From assembly GCA_026193435.1 (NCBI GenBank), contig JAPHUN010000005.1:1-5983 (forward strand): a stretch of 5,983 bases of DNA, read 5' to 3'. Below, one piece after another: positions 1 through 5,983 of this stretch. Made by a program: the position numbers and the translations under genes. Origin of the DNA: Chlorobium sp. Its GTDB lineage: Bacteria; Bacteroidota; Chlorobiia; Chlorobiales; Chlorobiaceae. A model generated the notes under the pieces. That model ran no database searches, was not told the DNA's origin, and worked only from the letters and a program-made list of their open reading frames with translations. Numbering within the stretch: position 1 is the stretch's first letter; each line of letters starts with the position of its first letter.

Positions 1-256
1 AGTTGGGACGGGAGGGCCGGTAATACCTGCTGTCTATTCCGGTCAACACAACGTTTGGGGCATATCCTGCATTGAAGAGACTGCCTCCCTTGTCGACTCT
101 TGGTCCGTCATCGCCTCCGAGCACAATGATGACATCGGCTTTTTCCGGTTTACTCTGATAGCCGGACACAAGAAATCCCAATCCTGCGAAGACAATTCCT
201 CCGATTACGCTTGAGGTCAGAAGCAGAAGAATAGCTTTTTTCAGGAATACCTTCAT
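1..256 (-). CDS. DUF218/YdcF-like membrane-anchored protein, N-terminal part (cut by the left edge)
   Basis: I read this frame directly from the reverse complement. It starts at ATG 256-254 and stays open to the window edge, giving 85 residues. Residues 3-30 form one hydrophobic segment after a short basic start (MKVFLKK), so it is a signal anchor or signal peptide with the rest probably outside the cytoplasm. Residues 40-48 (ADVIIVLGG) followed by GDDGPRVDKG and then NAGYAPNVVLTG (62-73) match the opening of the DUF218 fold seen in YdcF, SanA and ElyC. There a beta strand ending in LGG is followed by a helix with a conserved Arg and a second strand ending in (V/T)G. Members have been linked to envelope integrity, but no reaction is established for most. 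The upstream frame stays open without another ATG and no clear Shine-Dalgarno precedes this one; I chose it because the anchor begins right there. Family assignment is fairly sure; function is unknown. Confidence 0.8.
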   Translation of the reverse strand, partial: MKVFLKKAILLLLTSSVIGGIVFAGLGFLVSGYQSKPEKADVIIVLGGDDGPRVDKGGSLFNAGYAPNVVLTGIDSRYYRPSRPN

Positions 257-294
257 CTGAGGGTGATAGGGGTTTGAAAATATCAGATCCGTTG

Positions 295-322
295 AGTATA
301 TGATGGGAACAGTTTTGCACAA
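295..322 (-). promoter_or_regulatory. Candidate sigma70-type promoter for the DUF218-like gene
   Basis: On the minus strand TTGTGC (322-317) lies 16 bp upstream of TATACT (300-295). The -10 matches the consensus at 5 of 6 positions and the -35 at 3 of 6. Transcription would start near 288 and leave a leader of about 30 nt before the ATG at 256. This is a pattern match only; the weak -35 keeps confidence low. Confidence 0.35.
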
Positions 323-329
323 TTGCAAA
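314..329. repeat. Small inverted repeat over the -35 of the DUF218-like gene promoter
   Basis: TTTGCA (314-319) and TGCAAA (324-329) are perfect inverted arms of 6 bp around a 4-base spacer. They cover the proposed -35 hexamer of the leftward gene and lie about 75 bp upstream of the rightward membrane gene, a position that would suit a repressor site. Arms this short occur by chance in AT-rich DNA, so this is only a candidate. Confidence 0.3.
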
Positions 330-403
330 TCAAAAGAAGATTCCGCCGCCAGCAGGGTTTTTGGCTGTATATATTATTTATCACTGAAGTGTACTGAAAA
401 GCA

Positions 404-934
404 ATGAATCATCCCTATTTCTGGCTCTCAATCGAATGGCTGGGAACCGCATTGGTCTGGTCAGGTATGCTTACCGGGGTATTGATGCTGTTTCGTCAAA
501 TAATTGCCCGTAAGCTGAAAGTCCGCCATACAGGAGTTCCGTCAAGGGTAGTGTATCTTGATATCCCCTGGAGCCTGCAAAAGACGGAAGCCGCTGTCAG
601 GGAATGGAAAGAAACCGGTCTGGAGCAGAGAGCGTTGCTCAAAAACCGTCTTGATGGTCTTATTCATATCCTCTATCCTTCGGTACTGAGCCTTGCCTGT
701 GTACAGGCCGCCTTCCTGGGGGAGGGCGTGATGAGAACGACCGGTCTGGTACTGTCCTGGCTCATTTTGATCTGTATACCGATTGGCGTTCTGCGGAGTA
801 GAGCTGTTCTGAGAATGCTTCAGGGAAACTGCCGGTCAGCCATTTCTTCTCTGGGTTCGGCTCTTCTGCGGAGTATGGTTTTCCTGCTTACTGTCATTTC
901 TTTGCTCTATATCGTACTCTCTCTGTCGCTCTGA
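404..934 (+). CDS. Hypothetical multi-spanning membrane protein
   Basis: A 176-residue protein I cannot assign to a named family. It shows about four hydrophobic segments: near 12-30, 86-106, 113-130 and 157-176, the last ending at the C-terminus. Between the first two is a soluble loop (31-85) rich in Arg, Lys and Glu, containing VVYLDIPWS and a predicted amphipathic helix. A short strand with a Pro-Trp, a helix, then a membrane segment preceded by a Leu-Asp pair resembles uncharacterised four-helix bacterial membrane proteins, but that is from memory and unproven. The ATG at 404 begins just before the first membrane segment; no clear ribosome site precedes it, only a purine stretch (GAAAAG). 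It diverges from the DUF218-like gene and converges on the oxoprolinase gene, overlapping its 3' end by 28 bp, so it is probably transcribed alone. No convincing promoter hexamers were found upstream. It is likely a real gene, because the hydrophobic pattern is coherent along the whole frame. Confidence 0.75.
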   Translation: MNHPYFWLSIEWLGTALVWSGMLTGVLMLFRQIIARKLKVRHTGVPSRVVYLDIPWSLQKTEAAVREWKETGLEQRALLKNRLDGLIHILYPSVLSLACVQAAFLGEGVMRTTGLVLSWLILICIPIGVLRSRAVLRMLQGNCRSAISSLGSALLRSMVFLLTVISLLYIVLSLSL

Positions 935-3900
935 TACCCGTAACCGCCGCCTCCCGGAGTTTTTATCAGTATCGTCTCTCCCGCCTGAAAGACCTGATCC
1001 ACCCTGTATCCGAGAGATTCTTCTGTGGTATCAGGTCTGACCAGAATGTTGGCGCCTTTCGCTCCGTCCCGGCCACCGTTAAGGCCGAACGGGGCGTAGT
1101 GTCTTCTTTCGGAAATGACGCTCACATGCATCGGTTCTTTGAATCGAAGAGCCCGTTCGATACCGTCCCCCCCATTCCATTTTCCGATTCCGCCTGATTC
1201 CTTCCTGAAAGAAAAACGAGTGACCTGTACCGACGGGAAGCGTTGCTCGAGTATTTCAGGATCGGTAATACGGGTATTGGTCATGTGTATCTGGACGCCG
1301 GACGCCCCTTTACAGCCTTCTGATGCGCCGCTTCCGCCGGGAATGGTTTCATAGTACTGACCGCCTGAATTATCGGGTCTGCCGAAGAGAAGGTTGTTCA
1401 TGGTGCCTTGTGATGCAGCGGCTTTTCCAAGCGCTCCGAGCAGCACGTCGACGATTCGCTGTGATGTTTCGACATTGCCCACCGCTACAGCAGCTTCATG
1501 TGAAGGATTGAGCAATGAGCCTTCCGGTATGATGATGGTGACCGGTTCGAGGCAGCCCGAGTTCAGGGGAATATCCTCTTCGATAAGGCAGCGCAGGGTG
1601 TACAGAACGGCGGCAGTCGTTACCGCCGCGGGCGCGTTGATGTTGCCACTGTCCTCTCGGGAAGTTCCGGTGAAATCGATCACGATTTCAGGATCTTTTC
1701 CCTTCGGGGCTGAGATCTGAACGGAGACGGAGATTTTCGCTCCGTTGTCCATACGATCGGAAAACGTTGAGTGGAACGCGCCTGAGCGTCCGGCCAATGT
1801 GATCAGGGCTCTCTGCATGGCATGTTTTGCGTTCTGGCGAATGAATGACATGTATTGGAGGACAGTTTTTGTGCCATATGCGGCATTCATTCTCTGTAGT
1901 TCGGTCAACCCCTTATTGTTGGCCGCGACCTGCGCTTTCATGTCAGAGAGCCTTTCTGAAAGGTTCCTGGCCGGATAGACTCCGCCTGAAAGCAGTTCCA
2001 GTACTTCGGGCTCTCGGAATATCCCTTCACGAACGATCAGAAAGTTTCCTGCTACGATGCCTTCATCATGAATTGTTCTGCTGGATGGAGGCATGGAACC
2101 GGGAGTGATTCCCCCGATATCGGCATGATGTCCCCGGTTGGCCAGGTAAAATGATGGTATTTTTTCTTCGCAGAAAACCGGTGAGACGATCGTTATGTCG
2201 GGAAGATGCGAGCCGCCCTGATGGGGGTTGTTGGCAAGATACATGTCGCCATCCCGCATGGTATTCCGGTTTTCTCGCAGGATATGCTGCACTGTTGATT
2301 CCATGGCGCCGAGATGAACGGGTATATGCGGAGCGTGGGCGATGAGCCTTCCTTCATTGTCGAACAGCGCGCATGAGAAATCAAGTCGTTCTTTCATGTT
2401 GACGGAGTGGGCTGTATTTGCAAGAGTGTAGCCCATTTGCTCGGCAATGTTCATGAAGAGGTTATTGAACACCTCGAGCATCACAGGATCTGGTTTTGCG
2501 CCATCGACGCTGTCTTTCCCATGCATTGTCGTTGCTTCCATGCTCTCTTTCAGAATGAGGTTGTCTGTGGTATCTGTCCCGGCTTCAAATCCCTCCTGAA
2601 GGAGCAGGGTTAGTTGATCATCAACGATCATGGCAGGGCCCTGGAGGCTGTGTCCCGGCTTTACTTTTTTCCTGTCGAACACCGGGATTTCCCGATATCT
2701 GCCTGAAAGCCACACTTCGCGTGAATAACAGGGAGAAAGCGGAGCACTTTTTTCGTCCGGCAAGGGGGAATGCTTCAGGCGAGGGACAGAAGATGCCGCG
2801 GAAACATCTGTCCGTAGATTGACAACCTCAACGGCGTTGATGTCGGGTCTGAAACCGAACCTGCAGAGGTATTCGTTTTTGAATCGAGTGAGTATTTTTT
2901 CAATGGAATCAAACGAGACATCTTCGCGGCCGTTGCCTGCAGGAATGGATAACCAGGAGTCTGTCCCTTTCGGTCTGAGATCCAGAAACAGTCTGGTTGT
3001 GATCTCTGTCTTGTTTTCTTCGTCATGAAGCCGTGTGATCAAACGGTTTGCTTCCGACTTTGCGGTTTCTTCAAGATTTTCAAGCAGGCGGTCTGTCAAT
3101 AGCTTCATTACAGCCAGCGCTTTTCGTTCACACCGGTCAGCAACAGCTATCCCGTATGCCGAGAGAACACTTGAAAGCGGATGCAGGACGATGGTTTTGA
3201 TCCCGAGTATACGGGCGATATCGCAAGCATGCTGGGGGGCTGCTCCTCCGAAGCAGACAAGCGCATGATCCCGGATATCATAACCTCTTGATACGGAGAT
3301 TTTTTTCATCGCCCTGCACATGGATTCGTTCGCTATGGTAAGGTATCCTTCGGCAAGTTTTTCAGGTGAATAGGAAAGGCCGGTCGTGGTATTGACCCTT
3401 TCTGCAAGATCGGTGAACTTTTTTCTGGCGATTTTACTGTCGAGAGGTTTATCGTGGGTTTTACCGAACGTTTCCGGTATAAATTCAGGAATAATTCTGC
3501 CAAGCAGAAGGTTCGCATCGGTCACGGTAAGCGGTCCACCAAGTCCGTAACATGCAGGGCCGGGATTTGATCCGGCCGATTCAGGGCCTACGAGAAGCCT
3601 TTCTCCGTCAAAAGACAGAATCGAACCTCCTCCTGCGGCAACGGTTTCAACGTCGAGCATATCAGTATAAAAAGGTACACCGGCCACAGAACTTTCAAAG
3701 ACATGTTGATACTCGCCGTCATAGCGGGATACATCCGTTGATGTGCCTCCCATGTCGAACCCTATGGATTGGGGGATGCCAAGTCGCGCGGAAAGCGTTC
3801 CGAAGCCTGTGACCCCTCCGGCAGGCCCGGATAGAATCGTGTCTTTTGCACGCAGATCATCTGCATCGATAAGGCCTCCTGAGCTTTGCATGAACTCGAT

Positions 3901-4611
3901 CCTTACCGTGCCTGCAAGTTTTTTTATCGTTTCGGCATAGTTGAAAAGCACAGGCCCCAGATAGGCTTCGATCATCGTGGTCTGGCCTCTTTTGAGAAAA
4001 TGTATAAGGGGCATGACTTCATGCGACGCTACCACGTGCCTGAACCCGGCTTTTTCCCGGGCTATACGGGCAAGGATCTGTTCATGTTGCGGATTTATCC
4101 ATGAGTGTTTCAGCACTATCGCGAGATTTTCATATCCCTCTGCACGAATCTCATTCAAAGCTTCTTCAGCCTCTTTTGTATTGATTTCCTTATGAATAGT
4201 TCCCGAGACACCGGTTTCTTCACAGATCCCGATTACCCTGCTGTAAATCGGCTGAGGTTTCTGTATGTTCAGGCTGAACAACTTCGGGCGGGTTCCATTA
4301 CCGATGGCAAGCAGGTCTTCAAACCCTTCTGTGATGCAAAGCGCGGCTGAAGCGCCTTTTCTTTCAAGCAGCGCATTAGTGGCTACGGTCGTTCCGATAC
4401 GGATGCACCTGATCAGGGCCGGGTCTAACGTTTCGTCCGGTGAGAGCCGAAGTATGGTTCGTATCCCTTCGATGCCTGCGTCTTCATAGGCGTCCGATAC
4501 CGAGAGAAGCTTGTGCTTGAAAAGGTTTCCCGTCGGATCGAATCCTACAACGTCAGTAAAGGTGCCTCCACGGTCAATGGCAAAGTTCCATGTATGTTCC
4601 TGGCTATGCAT
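907..4611 (-). CDS. oplAH: ATP-dependent 5-oxoprolinase, fused HyuA-HyuB type
   Basis: It probably hydrolyses 5-oxoproline to glutamate with ATP, in the cytoplasm. The frame opens at GTG 4689, but I prefer ATG 4611, giving 1234 residues: the first 26 codons are unlike the family, whose members begin just before the IDRGGTFTD motif, here at 12-20. The HyuA half (about 1-690) has ASKHA-type phosphate motifs: [15 protein letters not shown] (72-86), SGPAGG (261-266), [10 protein letters not shown] (285-294), AAGGGS (325-330), [12 protein letters not shown] (345-356) and FGGAAPQHA (454-462). The HyuB half (about 708-1225) has [12 protein letters not shown] (795-806), [10 protein letters not shown] (825-834), HDEG (848-851), [10 protein letters not shown] (1043-1052), TNTRITDPE (1111-1119), GKWNGGDG (1143-1150) and a closing TPGGGGYG (1218-1225). 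Order and length match eukaryotic OPLAH (about 1290 residues) and fused bacterial homologues. Hydantoinases and acetone carboxylases share these domains but usually as separate subunits, so exact substrate is less certain than family. No frameshift is seen; no good promoter or Shine-Dalgarno was found. Confidence 0.9.
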   Translation of the reverse strand: MHSQEHTWNFAIDRGGTFTDVVGFDPTGNLFKHKLLSVSDAYEDAGIEGIRTILRLSPDETLDPALIRCIRIGTTVATNALLERKGASAALCITEGFEDLLAIGNGTRPKLFSLNIQKPQPIYSRVIGICEETGVSGTIHKEINTKEAEEALNEIRAEGYENLAIVLKHSWINPQHEQILARIAREKAGFRHVVASHEVMPLIHFLKRGQTTMIEAYLGPVLFNYAETIKKLAGTVRIEFMQSSGGLIDADDLRAKDTILSGPAGGVTGFGTLSARLGIPQSIGFDMGGTSTDVSRYDGEYQHVFESSVAGVPFYTDMLDVETVAAGGGSILSFDGERLLVGPESAGSNPGPACYGLGGPLTVTDANLLLGRIIPEFIPETFGKTHDKPLDSKIARKKFTDLAERVNTTTGLSYSPEKLAEGYLTIANESMCRAMKKISVSRGYDIRDHALVCFGGAAPQHACDIARILGIKTIVLHPLSSVLSAYGIAVADRCERKALAVMKLLTDRLLENLEETAKSEANRLITRLHDEENKTEITTRLFLDLRPKGTDSWLSIPAGNGREDVSFDSIEKILTRFKNEYLCRFGFRPDINAVEVVNLRTDVSAASSVPRLKHSPLPDEKSAPLSPCYSREVWLSGRYREIPVFDRKKVKPGHSLQGPAMIVDDQLTLLLQEGFEAGTDTTDNLILKESMEATTMHGKDSVDGAKPDPVMLEVFNNLFMNIAEQMGYTLANTAHSVNMKERLDFSCALFDNEGRLIAHAPHIPVHLGAMESTVQHILRENRNTMRDGDMYLANNPHQGGSHLPDITIVSPVFCEEKIPSFYLANRGHHADIGGITPGSMPPSSRTIHDEGIVAGNFLIVREGIFREPEVLELLSGGVYPARNLSERLSDMKAQVAANNKGLTELQRMNAAYGTKTVLQYMSFIRQNAKHAMQRALITLAGRSGAFHSTFSDRMDNGAKISVSVQISAPKGKDPEIVIDFTGTSREDSGNINAPAAVTTAAVLYTLRCLIEEDIPLNSGCLEPVTIIIPEGSLLNPSHEAAVAVGNVETSQRIVDVLLGALGKAAASQGTMNNLLFGRPDNSGGQYYETIPGGSGASEGCKGASGVQIHMTNTRITDPEILEQRFPSVQVTRFSFRKESGGIGKWNGGDGIERALRFKEPMHVSVISERRHYAPFGLNGGRDGAKGANILVRPDTTEESLGYRVDQVFQAGETILIKTPGGGGYGYQSDRESTI

Positions 4612-4792
4612 GTCATCTTGTGGCTTACAGTAGAGAAAAAACGTAAAACACCAATGTAACAACTGTTGCTCATTCTTAACGGCAAACACATGATATTTGG
4701 AGAGTACTCCCGAAGGGAGGGGAAGGTATAGCCTTGTTCCGCAAGTCCGATGACAAGTTGGAAGCGATACATGTTTTACTTGCCTTTATTAC

Positions 4793-4821
4793 TTGTTTAT
4801 TTATGAGCATATGCTTATAAT
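4793..4821 (+). promoter_or_regulatory. Candidate promoter of the zinc-ribbon gene
   Basis: TTGTTT (4793-4798) and a perfect TATAAT (4816-4821) are separated by 17 bp. Transcription would start near 4828, about 32 nt before the ATG at 4860. The -35 matches the consensus at only 3 of 6 positions, which suits a regulated promoter. The -10 lies inside the 30-bp palindrome described separately. Confidence 0.5.
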
Positions 4822-4825
4822 TAAA
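4796..4825. promoter_or_regulatory. 30-bp near-perfect palindrome, candidate operator overlapping the -10
   Basis: The stretch is symmetric about 4810/4811 with 13 of 15 base pairs matching. The core AGCATATGCT (4806-4815) is perfect and the flanks continue the symmetry to 4796 and 4825; only the pairs 4805/4816 and 4800/4821 fail. It covers the -10 hexamer and most of the spacer of the zinc-ribbon promoter, where a bound dimeric repressor would block RNA polymerase. TGAG-N6-CTTA (4804-4817) has the half-site spacing of ArsR/SmtB operators (TGAA-N6-TTCA), but this does not identify the regulator and no regulator gene lies in the window. Confidence 0.45.
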
Positions 4826-4848
4826 GGAATGGTTAATCAAATACTAAC

Positions 4849-4854
4849 GGGGAA
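4849..4854 (+). promoter_or_regulatory. Ribosome binding site of the zinc-ribbon gene
   Basis: GGGGAA lies 5 bases upstream of the ATG at 4860 and is the clearest Shine-Dalgarno-like site in the window. It supports this start over the ATG at 4891 in another frame, which has no comparable site. Confidence 0.6.
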
Positions 4855-4859
4855 CTGAA

Positions 4860-5120
4860 ATGAAAGAAAGAATATTTACTTGCAGCAGCTGTGCTCATCA
4901 TTGGGCTGTATCATATGGAACGGGCAGACCGGAGAACTGTCCGGAATGCGGAAGCAAAGATATTCACCGGGAGCATACCGGTGAGCATGCATGCTGTCAT
5001 GGGCGCGGTGAGGCGAGACGAACCGATGCCGGTTCAGGTGGTCGTGGAAGGTGCGGGGGAGGAAGGCCGGGAAATCATAAGGGGCGTGAAGCCGCAACTC
5101 GTCGGCCAAACAGCATGTGA
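4860..5120 (+). CDS. Small zinc-ribbon protein with a Gly/Arg-rich tail
   Basis: An 86-residue protein. C8-x2-C11 and C27-x2-C30 form a classic four-cysteine zinc ribbon, in the context FTCSSCAHHW and ENCPECGSKDIHR, with the turn YGTGRP between the knuckles. Such one-domain ribbons occur in anaerobes and methanogens, often near iron-sulfur or metal-cofactor genes, but their roles are mostly unknown. After the ribbon come a His/Cys cluster (H36, H39, H43, C45, C46, H47) and a low-complexity tail rich in Gly and Arg (48-82) with one more Cys (C65), which could bind nucleic acid or further metal; that is inference. The gene has its own Shine-Dalgarno, a promoter under a palindrome and a strong terminator 18 bp past the stop, so it looks monocistronic. 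It diverges from the oxoprolinase gene. A real gene is likely; a longer 92-residue frame overlapping it is probably a shadow. Confidence 0.75.
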   Translation: MKERIFTCSSCAHHWAVSYGTGRPENCPECGSKDIHREHTGEHACCHGRGEARRTDAGSGGRGRCGGGRPGNHKGREAATRRPNSM

Positions 5121-5138
5121 TAGAGAGTTTCAGGCATC

Positions 5139-5182
5139 AAAAGCCGGTCAGGAGATAAACCGTTCCTGACCGGCTTTTTTTT
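5139..5182 (+). terminator. Strong intrinsic terminator after the zinc-ribbon gene
   Basis: The arms AAAAGCCGGTCAGGA (5139-5153) and TCCTGACCGGCTTTT (5164-5178) are perfectly complementary over 15 bp, with a 10-base loop, and the T run continues to 5182 (eight T in all). This is a textbook Rho-independent terminator for rightward transcripts. It separates the zinc-ribbon gene from the chlorosome gene. In the leftward direction only four T follow the stem, so leftward termination would be weak. Confidence 0.93.
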
Positions 5183-5217
5183 CGTTATTTTACTACATTT
5201 TAATAATCATACTTTTG

Positions 5218-5226
5218 TGGTATAAT
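5218..5226 (+). promoter_or_regulatory. Extended -10 promoter of the chlorosome Fe-S gene
   Basis: TGGTATAAT is a perfect TATAAT (5221-5226) preceded by the TGN extension. No good -35 lies at the usual distance (TTTTAA at 5198-5203), which is common for extended -10 promoters. Transcription would begin near 5233, leaving an A/T-rich leader of about 32 nt before the ATG at 5265. Confidence 0.5.
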
Positions 5227-5264
5227 CCAGAAAATCATTATAAGAGATTAAAATTAAATTAATT

Positions 5265-5983
5265 ATGGATATCATCATTAATGACAGGCCCTGTCGGGGT
5301 TCTGTCGGTGAGAAACTTTCCAAAATCGCTCTGGAGAGCAAATCACATGTAGGTTATGTTTGTGCCGGTCTTGGAATCTGTCAAACCTGCTATGTTACGG
5401 TACTGGAGGGTGGAGAGTGTCTGTCTCCTCTGAGTAATGTGGAAAGGGCTTTTTTGTCTGAAAAACAGATAGCCCAAGGCGCAAGGCTGGCCTGTCAGAC
5501 GACAGTGATTCAGGAAGGTATGATGCGGGTACTTTCACGTCCTGAAGAGGTCAGGCGCATGATCCTCAGTAATCCGCTGTCACTTTTCAGCTACAGTGTG
5601 GACATGGGGAAATCCGCTGCTGAACGGTTTGTTCCCGGTGTTACCAATGTTATTGATCGAATATCCAAAGGGGAAATGCAGGGACAGGAAGCTCTTGATG
5701 ATGTGCTTTCCGGGATGGGATCTGCTTTGCAGTTCAGTATGGATGCGGCCAAAGAATCTATTCCTTTCAAGGAGCAGATTAACGGTATGGTAGATTTTTG
5801 CAGGAAAATGCTGCCGTTTTCTGACAATCCTGCACCATGCAGCGAGGGGCAATCTCTTGAAAGGGTGGCACTAACTATCAGTGCAGGAAATAAAGGCAAG
5901 GAACCTCTTCACGTTGAACCGGCTGGAATGTCGATAACTGCGGAATTTGAACCGCTTGGCTCCGATGTCGCAGAAAAACTTCA
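5265..5983 (+). CDS. Chlorosome envelope [2Fe-2S] protein, CsmI/CsmJ/CsmX family (3' end cut by the window edge)
   Basis: Read directly from ATG 5265, the frame is open to the edge: 239 codons and no stop. The N-terminal domain (1-90) is an adrenodoxin-type ferredoxin: C33-x5-C39-x2-C42 and C77 in RLACQT are the four cluster ligands, and SPLSNVERAFLS (54-65) is typical of the fold. Residues 89-104 (VLSRPEEVRRMILSNP) and the following helical, weakly hydrophobic region (105-185) read like the C-terminal part of the chlorosome Fe-S proteins, which lie in the lipid monolayer envelope and help quench bacteriochlorophyll excitation under oxidising conditions. Chlorobaculum tepidum relatives are roughly 220-245 residues as I recall, so only a few codons may be missing. 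The length fits CsmI best, but I do not assign a paralogue. No Shine-Dalgarno precedes the ATG; the terminator upstream and an extended -10 suggest its own transcription. A plain ferredoxin would end near residue 105. Confidence 0.85.
   Translation, partial: MDIIINDRPCRGSVGEKLSKIALESKSHVGYVCAGLGICQTCYVTVLEGGECLSPLSNVERAFLSEKQIAQGARLACQTTVIQEGMMRVLSRPEEVRRMILSNPLSLFSYSVDMGKSAAERFVPGVTNVIDRISKGEMQGQEALDDVLSGMGSALQFSMDAAKESIPFKEQINGMVDFCRKMLPFSDNPAPCSEGQSLERVALTISAGNKGKEPLHVEPAGMSITAEFEPLGSDVAEKL

Noticed and set aside
1115..4489. Many plus-strand frames of 60-110 codons opposite the oxoprolinase gene
   Set aside because: They lie antisense to a coding region with well-conserved motifs, show no domain or ribosome site, and are expected by chance in a long gene of this composition.
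4545..4772. A 75-residue minus-strand frame across the oxoprolinase start
   Set aside because: It overlaps the conserved N-terminus of the enzyme in another frame and shows no recognisable motif.
4876..5109. A 77-residue minus-strand frame antisense to the zinc-ribbon gene
   Set aside because: It is rich in His, Pro and Arg from reading the Gly/Arg-coding stretch backwards and shows no domain or start signal.
4891..5169. A 92-residue plus-strand frame overlapping the zinc-ribbon gene
   Set aside because: It has no Shine-Dalgarno like the one before 4860, shows no recognisable motif, and runs into the terminator stem. The overlapping frame carries a clear four-cysteine ribbon, so this is most likely a shadow. 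A frameshift joining the two frames was considered but nothing requires it.
5580..5899. Two minus-strand frames of 90 and 102 codons and a 65-codon plus-strand frame in the chlorosome gene
   Set aside because: All fall inside the frame with the four [2Fe-2S] ligands and continuous family-like sequence, so they are shadows.
1..5983. CRISPR arrays, insertion sequences, tRNA or rRNA genes
   Set aside because: No repeat-spacer periodicity, terminal inverted repeats with a transposase, or cloverleaf or ribosomal sequence was seen on either strand. Faint or partial elements could be missed by eye.

Overview
The window most likely comes from a green sulfur bacterium (Chlorobi: Chlorobium, Prosthecochloris or Pelodictyon type). 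The strongest evidence is the right-edge gene. It encodes an adrenodoxin-like [2Fe-2S] domain joined to a C-terminal half that reads like the chlorosome envelope Fe-S proteins CsmI/CsmJ/CsmX, a family known only from chlorosome-bearing bacteria. The assignment was made by eye, without a database search.

Layout, left to right: (1) positions 1-256, minus strand: the N-terminal part of a membrane-anchored DUF218/YdcF-like protein, cut by the window edge. (2) 257-403: a divergent intergenic region with a plausible minus-strand promoter and a small inverted repeat over its -35. (3) 404-934, plus strand: a 176-residue membrane protein of unknown function. (4) 907-4611, minus strand: a large fused HyuA-HyuB enzyme, best read as ATP-dependent 5-oxoprolinase; its 3' end overlaps that of the membrane gene by 28 bp. 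(5) 4612-4859: a 248-bp divergent region with a good plus-strand promoter overlapped by a near-perfect 30-bp palindrome, a candidate operator. (6) 4860-5120, plus strand: a small zinc-ribbon protein, closed by a strong intrinsic terminator at 5139-5182. (7) 5265 to the right edge, plus strand: the chlorosome Fe-S protein, preceded by an extended -10 promoter. No stretch longer than 300 bp lacks a gene.

No single pathway joins these genes, and most are separated by strand switches or a terminator, so they look like independent transcription units. The oxoprolinase would return 5-oxoproline to glutamate. The Csm-type protein would sit in the chlorosome envelope and take part in redox control of energy transfer. 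The zinc-ribbon gene stands alone under a promoter that looks regulated. I see no mobile element, CRISPR array, tRNA or rRNA, and no clear evidence of a new multi-gene system. The observations most worth checking are the palindromic operator and the fused oxoprolinase with its possible internal start.
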